NCBI GenBank assembly: GCA_947447985.1
Contig: CANFLX010000019.1
Span: 1-45,617 of the forward strand
DNA length: 45,617 nucleotides
Reading direction: 5' to 3'
Origin: Comamonadaceae bacterium
GTDB taxonomy: Bacteria; Pseudomonadota; Gammaproteobacteria; Burkholderiales; Burkholderiaceae_C
Shown in pieces: positions 34,268 to 42,371 of this stretch; within the stretch, counting starts at the first letter, position 1, and each line of letters starts with the position of its first letter. A program made the position numbers and the translations under genes. The notes under the pieces were generated by a model. The model was not told where the DNA came from. It did no database searches and saw nothing but the letters and a program-made list of their open reading frames with translations.

Positions 34268-36036
34268 GGATGTTGCGTGGCAAGTTGGTCGAGCAAGTGG
34301 GCAAAGGCTTGGACGCACAACTCGGCGTCGTCGTTGGTAATGGATTCGAGCGGGTTGTGGCTGATACCCGCGTTGAGCCCGCGCACAAACAGCATGGCCT
34401 GGGGCATGATTTCATGCAGCTTCATGGCGTCGTGGCCGGCACCGCTGGGCATGCGGTACAGGGGCAGGCCCAGGGCCTCCACAGCACGTTCCCAGCGTTG
34501 CTGCCACAGCGGTGCGCTGGGGGCGGCGGCGGCCCGCATGGTTTCTTCAAGCGTGAAGTGCAGCCCACGGCGCGCGCAAATCGCAGCCAGTTCGGCGCGG
34601 ATGTCGGCGGCGCAGGCGTCGCGAACCTCGTTGGTCGTGGCGCGCACATCCAAGCTGAAGCGGCAACGCCCTGGCACCACGTTGATCGAGCCACTGGGCA
34701 CCTCTAGCATGCCCATGGTGGCGACGACGTGCGGTACGCTGCCAGCGCGCTTCTCGGCAAACAGCGCGAGTTCTGCCACGGCGGTGGCCGCGTCGCGGCG
34801 CTGGTCCATGGGCGTGGTACCTGCGTGGCTGGCCATGCCCAGCACTTCGCCCAGGTAGCGCACGCTGCCGTTGATGCTGGTCACAATGCCCAGCGGCATG
34901 TCCAAGGCATTGAGCACCGGGCCTTGCTCGATGTGCACTTCCACAAAGCCTTGGTACTGCGCCGGGTCACGCTTGAGTGCAGCAATGTCGGCCACGTTCA
35001 GGCCCGCGTGCGCCATCGCCTCGCGCATGGAAACCCCATCGGCGTCGCGCTGCTCCAACCAGTCACGGTTGAACTGCCCCGTGAGCGCACCCGATCCCAA
35101 AAACACCGCCTTGTAGCGCTGGCCTTCTTCTTCTGAAAAACCCACGACTTCCAAACCAAAGGGCAGGCGCCGCCCCGCGCGGTGCAGCGCTTGCACACAG
35201 GCCATGGGCACCAGGATGCCCAGGCGGCCGTCGTACTTGCCGCCGTTGCGCACGGTGTCAAAGTGGCTGCCGGTCAAGAGCCGTGGCACGCTTCGATCTT
35301 GGCCATGGTAGATGCCCACCACGTTGCCCACGGCGTCTTGTGTTACTTCGTCAAAGCCGCACTCGCGCATCCAAGCTTGCAAATCACGGGCCACCGCGCG
35401 GTGGGCGTCGGTGAGGTAGGTCACCGTGAGTTCACCGCGATCCTGGTAGCCCGGCTCGCTGTGCACTGCCAGCTGCTCGGCCCAGTCCCACACCGTATTG
35501 CCTTGCTCTGGCACATGGCCCAGTTTGTCGTTCAGGCGGATTTCGGCGATGCGGTGAATATTGCGCAAGCACTCTGCGCGCTCAAAGTCGGGGTGGTTGC
35601 CCAGACGCCTGGCCATGGTGGCAATGATCTCGTGCTTGCCCAAGCCCAAGCCGCGCGGGCCGCGTACCGCGAGGATGAACGGAAAGCCAAAGCGCGCGTT
35701 GTATTCGGCGTTGAGTTTTTGGATGCGGGCAAACTCGTCGGGCGTGCAATCGGTCAGGCCCGCTTTGTTTTGTTCCCCGTTGGACTCTGCGGTCAAGGTC
35801 TTGCTGACCATGGCTTTGCCAGCCAGCTCGGGGTGGGCGCGAATCAGTGCGAGTTGGGCCTCCAGCCCAGCCTCACGCACCACCTGGGCCAAAACCAGTT
35901 TGAGGTGCACCAGGCTTGCAAAGGGGCGCTGGGCTGCGGCGGCGCGTGCAATCCAGGGCGAATGCTCGTAGGTGCCGTCCAGCAGCGCGACACATTCGTC
36001 CACAGTAGCGGCATTGAGTTGCGCAAGGGTCAGCAT
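34264..36036 (-). CDS. Fused OHCU decarboxylase (UraD) and allantoate amidohydrolase (AllC-like)
   Basis: A 590-aa two-domain enzyme. Residues 1 to about 168 are UraD, with the catalytic His68 in HPELAGK; this decarboxylates OHCU to S-allantoin. Residues about 175-590 are an M20-type amidase: GSHFDTVRNGGKYDGRLG, FSEEEGQRY, HIEQGPVL, SHAGTTPMDQRRDA and HDAMKL are the motifs of allantoate/ureidoglycolate amidohydrolase. The two steps are not consecutive: allantoinase works between them and is the next gene upstream. The frame is open throughout, so the fusion is real. Confidence 0.9.
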   Translation of the reverse strand: MLTLAQLNAATVDECVALLDGTYEHSPWIARAAAAQRPFASLVHLKLVLAQVVREAGLEAQLALIRAHPELAGKAMVSKTLTAESNGEQNKAGLTDCTPDEFARIQKLNAEYNARFGFPFILAVRGPRGLGLGKHEIIATMARRLGNHPDFERAECLRNIHRIAEIRLNDKLGHVPEQGNTVWDWAEQLAVHSEPGYQDRGELTVTYLTDAHRAVARDLQAWMRECGFDEVTQDAVGNVVGIYHGQDRSVPRLLTGSHFDTVRNGGKYDGRLGILVPMACVQALHRAGRRLPFGLEVVGFSEEEGQRYKAVFLGSGALTGQFNRDWLEQRDADGVSMREAMAHAGLNVADIAALKRDPAQYQGFVEVHIEQGPVLNALDMPLGIVTSINGSVRYLGEVLGMASHAGTTPMDQRRDAATAVAELALFAEKRAGSVPHVVATMGMLEVPSGSINVVPGRCRFSLDVRATTNEVRDACAADIRAELAAICARRGLHFTLEETMRAAAAPSAPLWQQRWERAVEALGLPLYRMPSGAGHDAMKLHEIMPQAMLFVRGLNAGISHNPLESITNDDAELCVQAFAHLLDQLATQHP

Positions 36037-36042
36037 GCGGCC

Positions 36043-37002
36043 TTACTCCCAGACAAAAGCGTCGGCGGCGTCAAACGGATGCGTCGCTTTCCAGTGCCGG
36101 GCAATGTCCACGCGGCGTGCCACCCACACCCGCTCGTGCGACTGCACATAGTCCAAAAAGCGCTGCAATGCCCGCATGCGCCCCGGTCGGCCCAGCAGAC
36201 GGCAGTGCATGCCGATGCTCATCATGGAGGGGCTGTGTTCGCCCTCGGCATAGTGCACATCAAAGGCGTCGCGCAGGTACTGAAAAAACGGGTCGCCATG
36301 CGAATAGCCTTGCGGCAGGGCAAAGCGCATGTCATTGCAGTCCAGGGTGTAAGGCACCACCAAATGCGGCACGCGCGCGCCGTCGCTCTTTTGGACTTGC
36401 AGCCAAAACGGCAGGTCGTCGCCGTAGTAATCGCTGTCGTATTCCAGGCCGCCGTGCTCCACCAACAAGCGCCGGGTGTGGGGGCTGTCACGCCCGGTGT
36501 ACCAGCCTGCGGGCAAGGCGCCGGTCAGGCGCTCAATGGCTTGAAGCCCGCGCGCCATGTGCTCGGCCTCGACGGCGGGGTCTATGGTTTGGTAGTTGAT
36601 CCAGCGCCAGCCGTGGCAGGCAATCTCGTGCCCGAGTTCCAAAAAGGCGGACGCGACCTCGGGGCAGCGTTCCAGCGCCATGCCCACGCCGAACACGGTG
36701 AGCGGCAGGCCGCGCTGCTCAAACTCGCGCAAGATGCGCCACACGCCCACGCGCGCGCCGTATTCGTAAATGCCTTCCATGGTCAGGTGCCGGTCCGGGA
36801 ATGCGGGCGGGCTGAACATTTCCGACAAAAACTGCTCGCTGCCCGCGTCGCCATGCAGCACCGAGTTTTCGCCGCCCTCTTCGTAGTTCAGCACAAACTG
36901 CACCGCCACGCGGGCCTGGCCCGGCCATTGCGGGTGCGGTGGGGTGCGTCCATAGCCCCGCAGGTCGCGGGGGTAGCGAACGGTGGATTCAAGGTTGCTC
37001 AT
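36043..37002 (-). CDS. puuE: Allantoinase PuuE (polysaccharide-deacetylase fold)
   Basis: A 319-aa metal-independent allantoinase of the PuuE type, which hydrolyses allantoin to allantoate. YPRDLRGYGRTPPHPQWPG at the N-terminus, LNYEEGGE, and HGWRWINYQ are diagnostic for this family. ATG at 37002 is chosen over one at 37065. It is 6 bp upstream of the uraD-allC fusion in one operon. Uricase, HIU hydrolase and xanthine dehydrogenase are not in the window. Confidence 0.93.
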   Translation of the reverse strand: MSNLESTVRYPRDLRGYGRTPPHPQWPGQARVAVQFVLNYEEGGENSVLHGDAGSEQFLSEMFSPPAFPDRHLTMEGIYEYGARVGVWRILREFEQRGLPLTVFGVGMALERCPEVASAFLELGHEIACHGWRWINYQTIDPAVEAEHMARGLQAIERLTGALPAGWYTGRDSPHTRRLLVEHGGLEYDSDYYGDDLPFWLQVQKSDGARVPHLVVPYTLDCNDMRFALPQGYSHGDPFFQYLRDAFDVHYAEGEHSPSMMSIGMHCRLLGRPGRMRALQRFLDYVQSHERVWVARRVDIARHWKATHPFDAADAFVWE

Positions 37003-37132
37003 GGTGGTCTTTCGTAAGCCTGTAGGTTGCGCAAACGAGCCAAGTATGCCGCACACCCCAGGCAATTATTGCCCCGCCGAGCCATAGCTGCCGGTGCGCC
37101 AATAATGGTGCAACGCATCGCGAGACCGCCCT

Positions 37133-37825
37133 ATGACCCCTGTACCCGCCGACCCCCATTTTTCGAGACCCCTGTGGCTGCGCTTGCTGCTGGCTAGACC
37201 CCGCCTGATTGGCAGCCTGGTACTGGGCGTGGGCGCGGAGTGCTGGCTGCCGCTGGATCCGGCCCAGCCTGGGGTGACACGGGCCATTGTGGGTTGGAAC
37301 GTGGGGGCATTGGCCTACCTGCTGATGGCGCTCAAGATGATGTTTTGGTCCAGCCAGGAACGTATGCGGGTGCGGGCGCTGCGCCAGGACGAAGGCAACA
37401 CGGTGGTGCTGGTGCTGGTGGTCTTGGCAGCGCTGATGTGCCTGGGCGCCATCGTGATGGAACTGGGTGCGGTGAAAGACATGCGGGGCGAGCTTCGCTA
37501 CGCGCACATCGTGCTGGCCGGCCTGACGATTGCGACCTGCTGGGCCTTCACCCAGGTGATGTTCGCTCTGCACTATGCGCATGACTACTATGCCCGCGTG
37601 ATCCGGGGAGCCCAAGGTGGCTTGCAGTTTCCGGGAGGCGAAGCCCCCGATTACGGAGATTTTTTGTATTTCGCGTGCGTGATCGGCACCTCCGCCCAGA
37701 CCGCCGACGTGGGCTTCACCAGCCGCCAAATGCGCCGCACAGGTCTGGTGCACTGCGTGCTGGCCTTTTTCTTCAACACCACCTTGCTGGCGCTCACCAT
37801 CAATATCGCCTCTGGATTGTTGTAG
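37133..37825 (+). CDS. DUF1345 integral membrane protein
   Basis: A 230-aa multi-pass membrane protein. About six hydrophobic segments can be seen (22-40, 48-72, 90-115, 125-150, 175-192, 200-230). The DYGDFLYFACVIGTSAQTADV stretch with VGFTSRQMRRTGLVHCVLAFFFNT is the DUF1345 signature. Function unknown. It is divergent from puuE (130-bp gap with nothing recognisable) and convergent with a DUF1328 gene. Confidence 0.88.
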   Translation: MTPVPADPHFSRPLWLRLLLARPRLIGSLVLGVGAECWLPLDPAQPGVTRAIVGWNVGALAYLLMALKMMFWSSQERMRVRALRQDEGNTVVLVLVVLAALMCLGAIVMELGAVKDMRGELRYAHIVLAGLTIATCWAFTQVMFALHYAHDYYARVIRGAQGGLQFPGGEAPDYGDFLYFACVIGTSAQTADVGFTSRQMRRTGLVHCVLAFFFNTTLLALTINIASGLL

Positions 37826-37833
37826 TCCCTGGT

Positions 37834-37995
37834 TTAGGGTTTTTTCATCGATCCAAAAAAGGTGGCAACCGCCAGCACAATGAAAACAAAAAACAGGATC
37901 TGGGCAATGTCGACCGCGCCCGCAGCAATGCCCCCAAACCCAAACAGCGCGGCGACCAGCGCAATCACGAGAAAGATAACGGTGTAGCGCAGCAT
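37834..37995 (-). CDS. DUF1328 (YtjA-like) small membrane protein
   Basis: A 53-aa protein almost entirely made of two membrane helices (4-24 and 30-50) with a GFGGIAAGA turn, as in YtjA. ATG at 37995 matches the family; 10 extra codons upstream do not. Proteins of this family are stress-linked in enterobacteria, but the function is unknown. A 19-nt hairpin lies 20 bp upstream in the leader. Confidence 0.88.
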   Translation of the reverse strand: MLRYTVIFLVIALVAALFGFGGIAAGAVDIAQILFFVFIVLAVATFFGSMKKP

Positions 37996-38015
37996 GGTGG
38001 GCCTTTGTGAGGTAA

Positions 38016-38034
38016 GTCCTGACAAGCACAGGAC
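38016..38034. repeat. Inverted repeat in the DUF1328 leader
   Basis: GTCCTG and CAGGAC pair around a 7-nt loop, 20 bp upstream of the DUF1328 start codon. Could be an operator or a leader hairpin. By eye only. Confidence 0.35.
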
Positions 38035-38090
38035 GGCACCACCTTAGGGGAAACGTCGGTTGGACACTGTGCGCTTGAGCACAGGCAAAT

Positions 38091-38561
38091 TCAACGAAAG
38101 CGTGATTTTTCCTGGTGAATCGCAATGGCCATGCATTGGCCCATGGTGCCAAAGTAACGCAGTGTTTGTTCGGTCGGACGCACCAACTTGGTCCGTCCAT
38201 CGGTGTTCGATGGCTCTAATACCAGCCAGCCCTCTTGACGCAATCGGTGTAGCAAGCGACCCAGGGCATTGAGCGACAAGTCCAATGGCGAATGCGGTGC
38301 GTCATGCACACAGCGCAGTGCAAAAAGCAGAGGCAACTGCTCGTGGTGCGTCCACAGCACAGCAAGCGCCTCCAACATGGCACTGCCACTCAAACTCAGC
38401 GTCGGTAAGCCTTGTGATCGCAAAGCCTGCGGCGTCAAATGTGCAAAGAGCTGGTACACCCGCGCCGCACTTTTGGGCGTCAATGCCGCAAACATCACCT
38501 GGTGGCTTGTCAAATATTTATCCACGGTGATGTGCTCCAACACGGTTGGTGGCGACCGCAT
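38091..38561 (-). CDS. Putative winged-helix (MarR-like) regulator
   Basis: A 156-aa protein. The C-terminal half resembles a winged helix: SLNALGRLLHRLRQEGWLVLEPSN then DGRTKLVRPTEQT, the wing pattern of MarR-type proteins. Helices before it (about 30-75) could form the dimer part. No ligand site is evident. ATG at 38561 lacks a good ribosome binding site, so an internal start near 38495 is possible. The upstream region is AT-rich and holds a 29-bp palindrome. Base composition is less GC-rich than neighbours, which may point to transfer. Confidence 0.6.
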   Translation of the reverse strand: MRSPPTVLEHITVDKYLTSHQVMFAALTPKSAARVYQLFAHLTPQALRSQGLPTLSLSGSAMLEALAVLWTHHEQLPLLFALRCVHDAPHSPLDLSLNALGRLLHRLRQEGWLVLEPSNTDGRTKLVRPTEQTLRYFGTMGQCMAIAIHQEKSRFR

Positions 38562-38622
38562 CGGGCCGGCAAATAGGCTTGGTCATGGATCTGTATTTCA
38601 TGACGATATTTTCATCATATTC

Positions 38623-38651
38623 GATAACATTGTTTTTTATACAACGTTATC
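38623..38651. promoter_or_regulatory. 29-bp palindrome (candidate operator)
   Basis: GATAACATTGT and ACAACGTTATC are inverted 11-bp arms (10 of 11 matches) around a 7-nt AT spacer. It lies 62 bp upstream of the winged-helix gene and overlaps a possible -35 TTGTAT, followed 17 bp later by AATATG. This is a typical layout for autoregulation by a dimeric regulator. Confidence 0.55.
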
Positions 38652-38670
38652 AATGAGGAAGACCCATCCC

Positions 38671-39537
38671 TCAGCCTTGATGCGAACCCAGTATCTTTCG
38701 CATCGCCTCGCCAACTGAAGCCATCAGCGTGCTTGCAGTAAGTGGTGCTCCATGCGATGCAATGGACGCAGCGCTGGCGTGGACGTAGGCGCCGGTCGCG
38801 GCGAGACGCGCTAACAATGCCGCATCGTTGTGCAGCTCTGCATGGCGACCCGCCACCAGCGCACCCACAATCCCTGCCAGTACGTCGCCCGTGCCTGCCG
38901 TCGCCAACCACGGCGTTGCCGGTGGAAGGGTGATGGCAATGCCAGGTCCCGCCACCACCGTTAGCGGCCCTTTGAGCAACACGGTCACGCCCAAAGCCTG
39001 TTGCGCGCGTACCGCCCACAGGTGGGGTTCAGCGGCGATCGCCTGCGCAGAGGTCTGCAGACCGCGCGACGTGAGCAGCGCGGCAAGCTCACCTGCATGC
39101 GGTGTGATCAATGTGGGGGCGCGCAAGGTGTCCGCCAGGTGCAGCGCACCGGCGTCCAACACAGTGGGGGCCGCCTGCTGACGCGCAAGCTTCATCTGCC
39201 GATGGCGCAAGCAATTGCTGATGGACAGGCCACCGGGCGATGCCACGCCCGAGCCCAGCAGCCAGGCGTCCACCTTGCCCTGTGCGATAACGACTTCGGG
39301 GCTGCGCTGCAGCACCAGGGCAGCAAGTTCTGCCGCCGGGTAAAAGCGCACCATGCCCAAGCCGGTCGCCAAAGCGGCCGCGGTACTGAGCACGGCGGCA
39401 CCCGGGTATTGGCGCGAACCCGTGACCACGCCGAGCACACCCCGGGTGTATTTGTGGTCCGTGGGCTGGGGCAGACGGATGCATGCCTTGGCATCCGCGG
39501 CGGTCCATGAAATCCAGTGTGCGTTGGCGATTGGCAT
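38671..39537 (-). CDS. nnrD: ADP-dependent (S)-NAD(P)H-hydrate dehydratase
   Basis: A 288-aa stand-alone dehydratase domain that repairs hydrated NADH and NADPH. Ribokinase-like features: TRGVLGVVTGSRQYPGAAVL, the LDAGAL segment, TPHAGELAAL, LLKGPLTVVA and the catalytic GTGD in TAGTGDVLAG. In E. coli this domain is fused to the epimerase NnrE in a protein of about 500 aa. Here the epimerase part is missing and must be encoded elsewhere or be absent. It is 45 bp downstream of btuD on the same strand. Confidence 0.92.
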   Translation of the reverse strand: MPIANAHWISWTAADAKACIRLPQPTDHKYTRGVLGVVTGSRQYPGAAVLSTAAALATGLGMVRFYPAAELAALVLQRSPEVVIAQGKVDAWLLGSGVASPGGLSISNCLRHRQMKLARQQAAPTVLDAGALHLADTLRAPTLITPHAGELAALLTSRGLQTSAQAIAAEPHLWAVRAQQALGVTVLLKGPLTVVAGPGIAITLPPATPWLATAGTGDVLAGIVGALVAGRHAELHNDAALLARLAATGAYVHASAASIASHGAPLTASTLMASVGEAMRKILGSHQG

Positions 39538-39582
39538 AGCGCCTATTGTGCGGCTTGGTCGCCGCGGGCCAGATGAACTCTC

Positions 39583-40371
39583 TCAGACCCGCGGGCTGCT
39601 GGGCAGCGCCACCCATTGGTTCTCGACGGCGCGTATCGCAATGCGTCCGTCAAACACCTGTTCCAAAGCGCGGTGGCTGGCCGGGTCGCCGCAAAGGCCC
39701 TCATGGGTGATGCGGCCCTGTGCCATCACCACGACATGGTCCGCATGCAAGGCCATGGAAATTTCATGCAAAACACTGACCACCGTCGTACCCTTTGCCA
39801 CCAAAGCGCGAACCATCTCTAGCCAATCGGACTGGTGGGGCGGATCAAGGTTCACCAAGGGTTCGTCCATCAGCAGGACGGGGGCTTGCACGCTCAATGC
39901 GCGGGCCAAGAGCACGCGTTGGCGCTCACCGCCCGAGAGCTGGCCCAGCGTGCGATCGCGCCAATCCCAGGCCTGGGTTTGGCGCAGTGCGTGCTCCACG
40001 GCCGCACGGTCTTGGGCACTGGGCTTGCTAAGCCAGACTTGGTGGGGCAGGCGGCCCAGCAAGGCCACGTCCCACACGGTCAGGTCGTCGCCCGCGCCTT
40101 CACTTTGGCCCAGCCATGCCAGCTGCCGGGCCCGCTCGCGCGCTGGCCATTGGTCCATGGGCTGGCCCTGCAGGTGCACCACGCCTTGGTGGCCAATAAG
40201 CCCTGCCAACACCTTGAGCAAGGTCGATTTGCCTGCGCCATTGGGCCCCACAATGCTGGTCCAGCGCCCGGCCGCAATATCGACATCCAGTCCGTCCAAG
40301 ACCCAGGTGGTGCCGAGCTGGGCCCGAATGCCTTCGGCACGCAGCGCGGGAATAGAGGCAGTCGTCGTCAT
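39583..40371 (-). CDS. btuD: Cobalamin ABC transporter ATPase (BtuD-like)
   Basis: A 262-aa ATPase of the FecE/BtuD type. Walker A GPNGAGKST, signature LSGGERQRV, Walker B VLLMDEPLVNLD, H-loop LHEISMA. ATG at 40371 shares a base with the permease stop (TGATG). It is assigned to cobalamin, not iron, because of the cobalamin riboswitch upstream of the operon. Confidence 0.85.
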   Translation of the reverse strand: MTTTASIPALRAEGIRAQLGTTWVLDGLDVDIAAGRWTSIVGPNGAGKSTLLKVLAGLIGHQGVVHLQGQPMDQWPARERARQLAWLGQSEGAGDDLTVWDVALLGRLPHQVWLSKPSAQDRAAVEHALRQTQAWDWRDRTLGQLSGGERQRVLLARALSVQAPVLLMDEPLVNLDPPHQSDWLEMVRALVAKGTTVVSVLHEISMALHADHVVVMAQGRITHEGLCGDPASHRALEQVFDGRIAIRAVENQWVALPSSPRV

Positions 40372-41384
40372 CACTTGACCCCGGCCGGTCCCGGCGTTTG
40401 TTGGCGCATGAGCCACAGCAAATAGCCACCGCCCAGCACCGCGGTCAGCACACCGACCGGCAATTCTTCGGGCGCCAACAGACTGCGCGCCAGCAAGTCG
40501 GCGGCGAGCAAAAGCACGCCCCCCATGAGGCTGGACAAAAGCACCAAATAGGCATGGCCCGAGCGCACCATGGCGCGCACCAAGTGCGGCGCGGCCAGCC
40601 CCACAAAGGCAATCAGTCCGGTGTGCGCCACGGCAGTGGCGGTGGCCAGGGCCAGGACCAAGACCAATGCCATGCGCATGGGTGCCACAGGCAAGCCCAG
40701 GCTGATGGCCGTGTGGTCCCCCAAAGACAGCCCGTCAAGCACAGGGCTGAGTGCCCATGCCGCCACCAGGCAGACGCACCAGGTGCCCAGCATCAGAATG
40801 CAAGGGCCCCAGCCGACCAGAGCCGTGCTGCCCAACATAAAGCCCTGCATGGATTGCATGAGCTGGGGCTGCACCATCAGCACCAAGGAGTTGGCGGCCC
40901 CGAGCACCACACCCACCACCACCCCCGCCAGCAGCAGGCGCAAGGTGTGGTGAACGCCACGTGCCAAGGCCAGCGTCAGCAGTACCGCCGCACTGGCACC
41001 CAGAAATGCTGCACCCGTGGTGCCCAAGGTCAACAGCCAGGGCGCCGCCACCGAGGCGCTGCCCAACAAGGCCAGGGCGATACAGACACCCAAGGATGCA
41101 CCCGCCGCACTGCCCAACAAATACGGGTCGGCCAGCGGATTGCGAAACAGTCCCTGTGCCACCGCACCCGCCAGGCCCAGCAAGGCGCCTGCCGCCCAAG
41201 CGCCTGCGGTGCGCGGCAGCCGGATGTCCCAGACAATTTGCTGTGACAGCGCATCACTCTGCAGGGCATGCACGCTTTGAAAACCACCGCTGCCAAGGCT
41301 TGCGCCCAGCACCAGCAAAAGCAGCGACGCACACGCCAGCAGCAATGCGAGTGCCATGGGGCGTTGGCGCAACCACTGTGTCAT
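40371..41384 (-). CDS. btuC: Cobalamin ABC transporter permease (BtuC-like)
   Basis: A 337-aa FecCD-family permease with about ten membrane helices. GLAGAVAQGLFRNPLADPYLLG and GFVGLAAPH-like IAFVGLAAPHLVR are family motifs; the latter is the coupling region for the ATPase. ATG at 41384 overlaps the BtuF stop by 4 bp. The system would carry B12 across the inner membrane. Confidence 0.88.
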   Translation of the reverse strand: MTQWLRQRPMALALLLACASLLLLVLGASLGSGGFQSVHALQSDALSQQIVWDIRLPRTAGAWAAGALLGLAGAVAQGLFRNPLADPYLLGSAAGASLGVCIALALLGSASVAAPWLLTLGTTGAAFLGASAAVLLTLALARGVHHTLRLLLAGVVVGVVLGAANSLVLMVQPQLMQSMQGFMLGSTALVGWGPCILMLGTWCVCLVAAWALSPVLDGLSLGDHTAISLGLPVAPMRMALVLVLALATATAVAHTGLIAFVGLAAPHLVRAMVRSGHAYLVLLSSLMGGVLLLAADLLARSLLAPEELPVGVLTAVLGGGYLLWLMRQQTPGPAGVK

Positions 41385-42319
41385 GGTGCGCTGGCTTTCT
41401 TGATCGCTGGCGTGCTTGGTTCGCCATACAGGTTTTGCAGGCAGCGCGCCACCAAAGCGGCGCCTTGTGCCATGCGCGGGCCGGCACGTACCAGCACGTC
41501 AGCCTCTTGCTTGCCAAACGCACACACGCGGTGGTTTTGCAAAGCAGTGAGCTTGGACCAGCCGGGTCGGGTCTGCATGGCATCGGCACTGCTGTCGCCC
41601 ACCATGATCACGTCAGGCTGCGCACGCACGACCATCTCCGGGTTGATCTTCGGGAAGGGCCCCAAACTGCCCTCCACCATGTTTTTCAAACCCAAACGCT
41701 GCAGGGTTTGCCCCAAAAAAGAGGACGTGCTGGCGGCATAGGGTCCGGGGCTGATTTCAAAGTACACACGCTGGCCGCGCGCGCGCGGCGGCACCTGTGC
41801 AATGGCCGCCTGCATGTCCGCTTCCATCGCCTGCACCAGCGCCTTGGCCGTGCCCACGCCCAGCAGCTGGCCCAAAGTAAAAAGCACGCGCTGTGCGTTG
41901 GCAGAGTCTTTGGGCTCCAGCGCCATCACGCGCAGCCCCAAAGCGCGCAAACGCTCGGTGCCCGGCGCCGAACTCGCCACCAACACCAAATCGGGGCGCA
42001 AGGCCACGATGGCTTCGATGTTCGGGTCCAGGCCCCCGCCCACGGTGGGCAGACTGCGAACACGGGGCGGATAGTCCGAGTAGCGGTCCACCCCCACCAA
42101 TTTGTCACATTGGCCCAAAGCGCAGACCGATTCGGTCAGCGAGGGCAGCAGGCTGACAATGCGTTGCGGCACCGGCAGCAGTGCCACCGCTGTGCCCCGG
42201 TCGTCGATCAAGGCGGGGGAGGCGTGGGCAACGGTGCCGCAAAAAACCGTCAGGACTCCCAACAGCAGCGCTGGAAGTTCGTGTTTCAAGTAGGGTCCGC
42301 GCGCGTCCAGCCAATGCAT
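41381..42319 (-). CDS. btuF: Cobalamin-binding periplasmic protein (BtuF-like)
   Basis: A 312-aa solute-binding protein with a signal peptide (hydrophobic part about 15-32, cut near AHA). RIVSLLPSLTESVCALG, VGVDRYSDYPP and ALRPDLVLV are typical of BtuF and class III binding proteins. It lies 52 bp after the receptor gene, so transcription from the riboswitch region likely continues into it. Cobalamin specificity is from context. Confidence 0.87.
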   Translation of the reverse strand: MHWLDARGPYLKHELPALLLGVLTVFCGTVAHASPALIDDRGTAVALLPVPQRIVSLLPSLTESVCALGQCDKLVGVDRYSDYPPRVRSLPTVGGGLDPNIEAIVALRPDLVLVASSAPGTERLRALGLRVMALEPKDSANAQRVLFTLGQLLGVGTAKALVQAMEADMQAAIAQVPPRARGQRVYFEISPGPYAASTSSFLGQTLQRLGLKNMVEGSLGPFPKINPEMVVRAQPDVIMVGDSSADAMQTRPGWSKLTALQNHRVCAFGKQEADVLVRAGPRMAQGAALVARCLQNLYGEPSTPAIKKASAP

Positions 42320-42371
42320 GGTTCAAGCGTCCAGACAGTCATAGATTCCGAAGGCAGCGCGCATGGATGGA

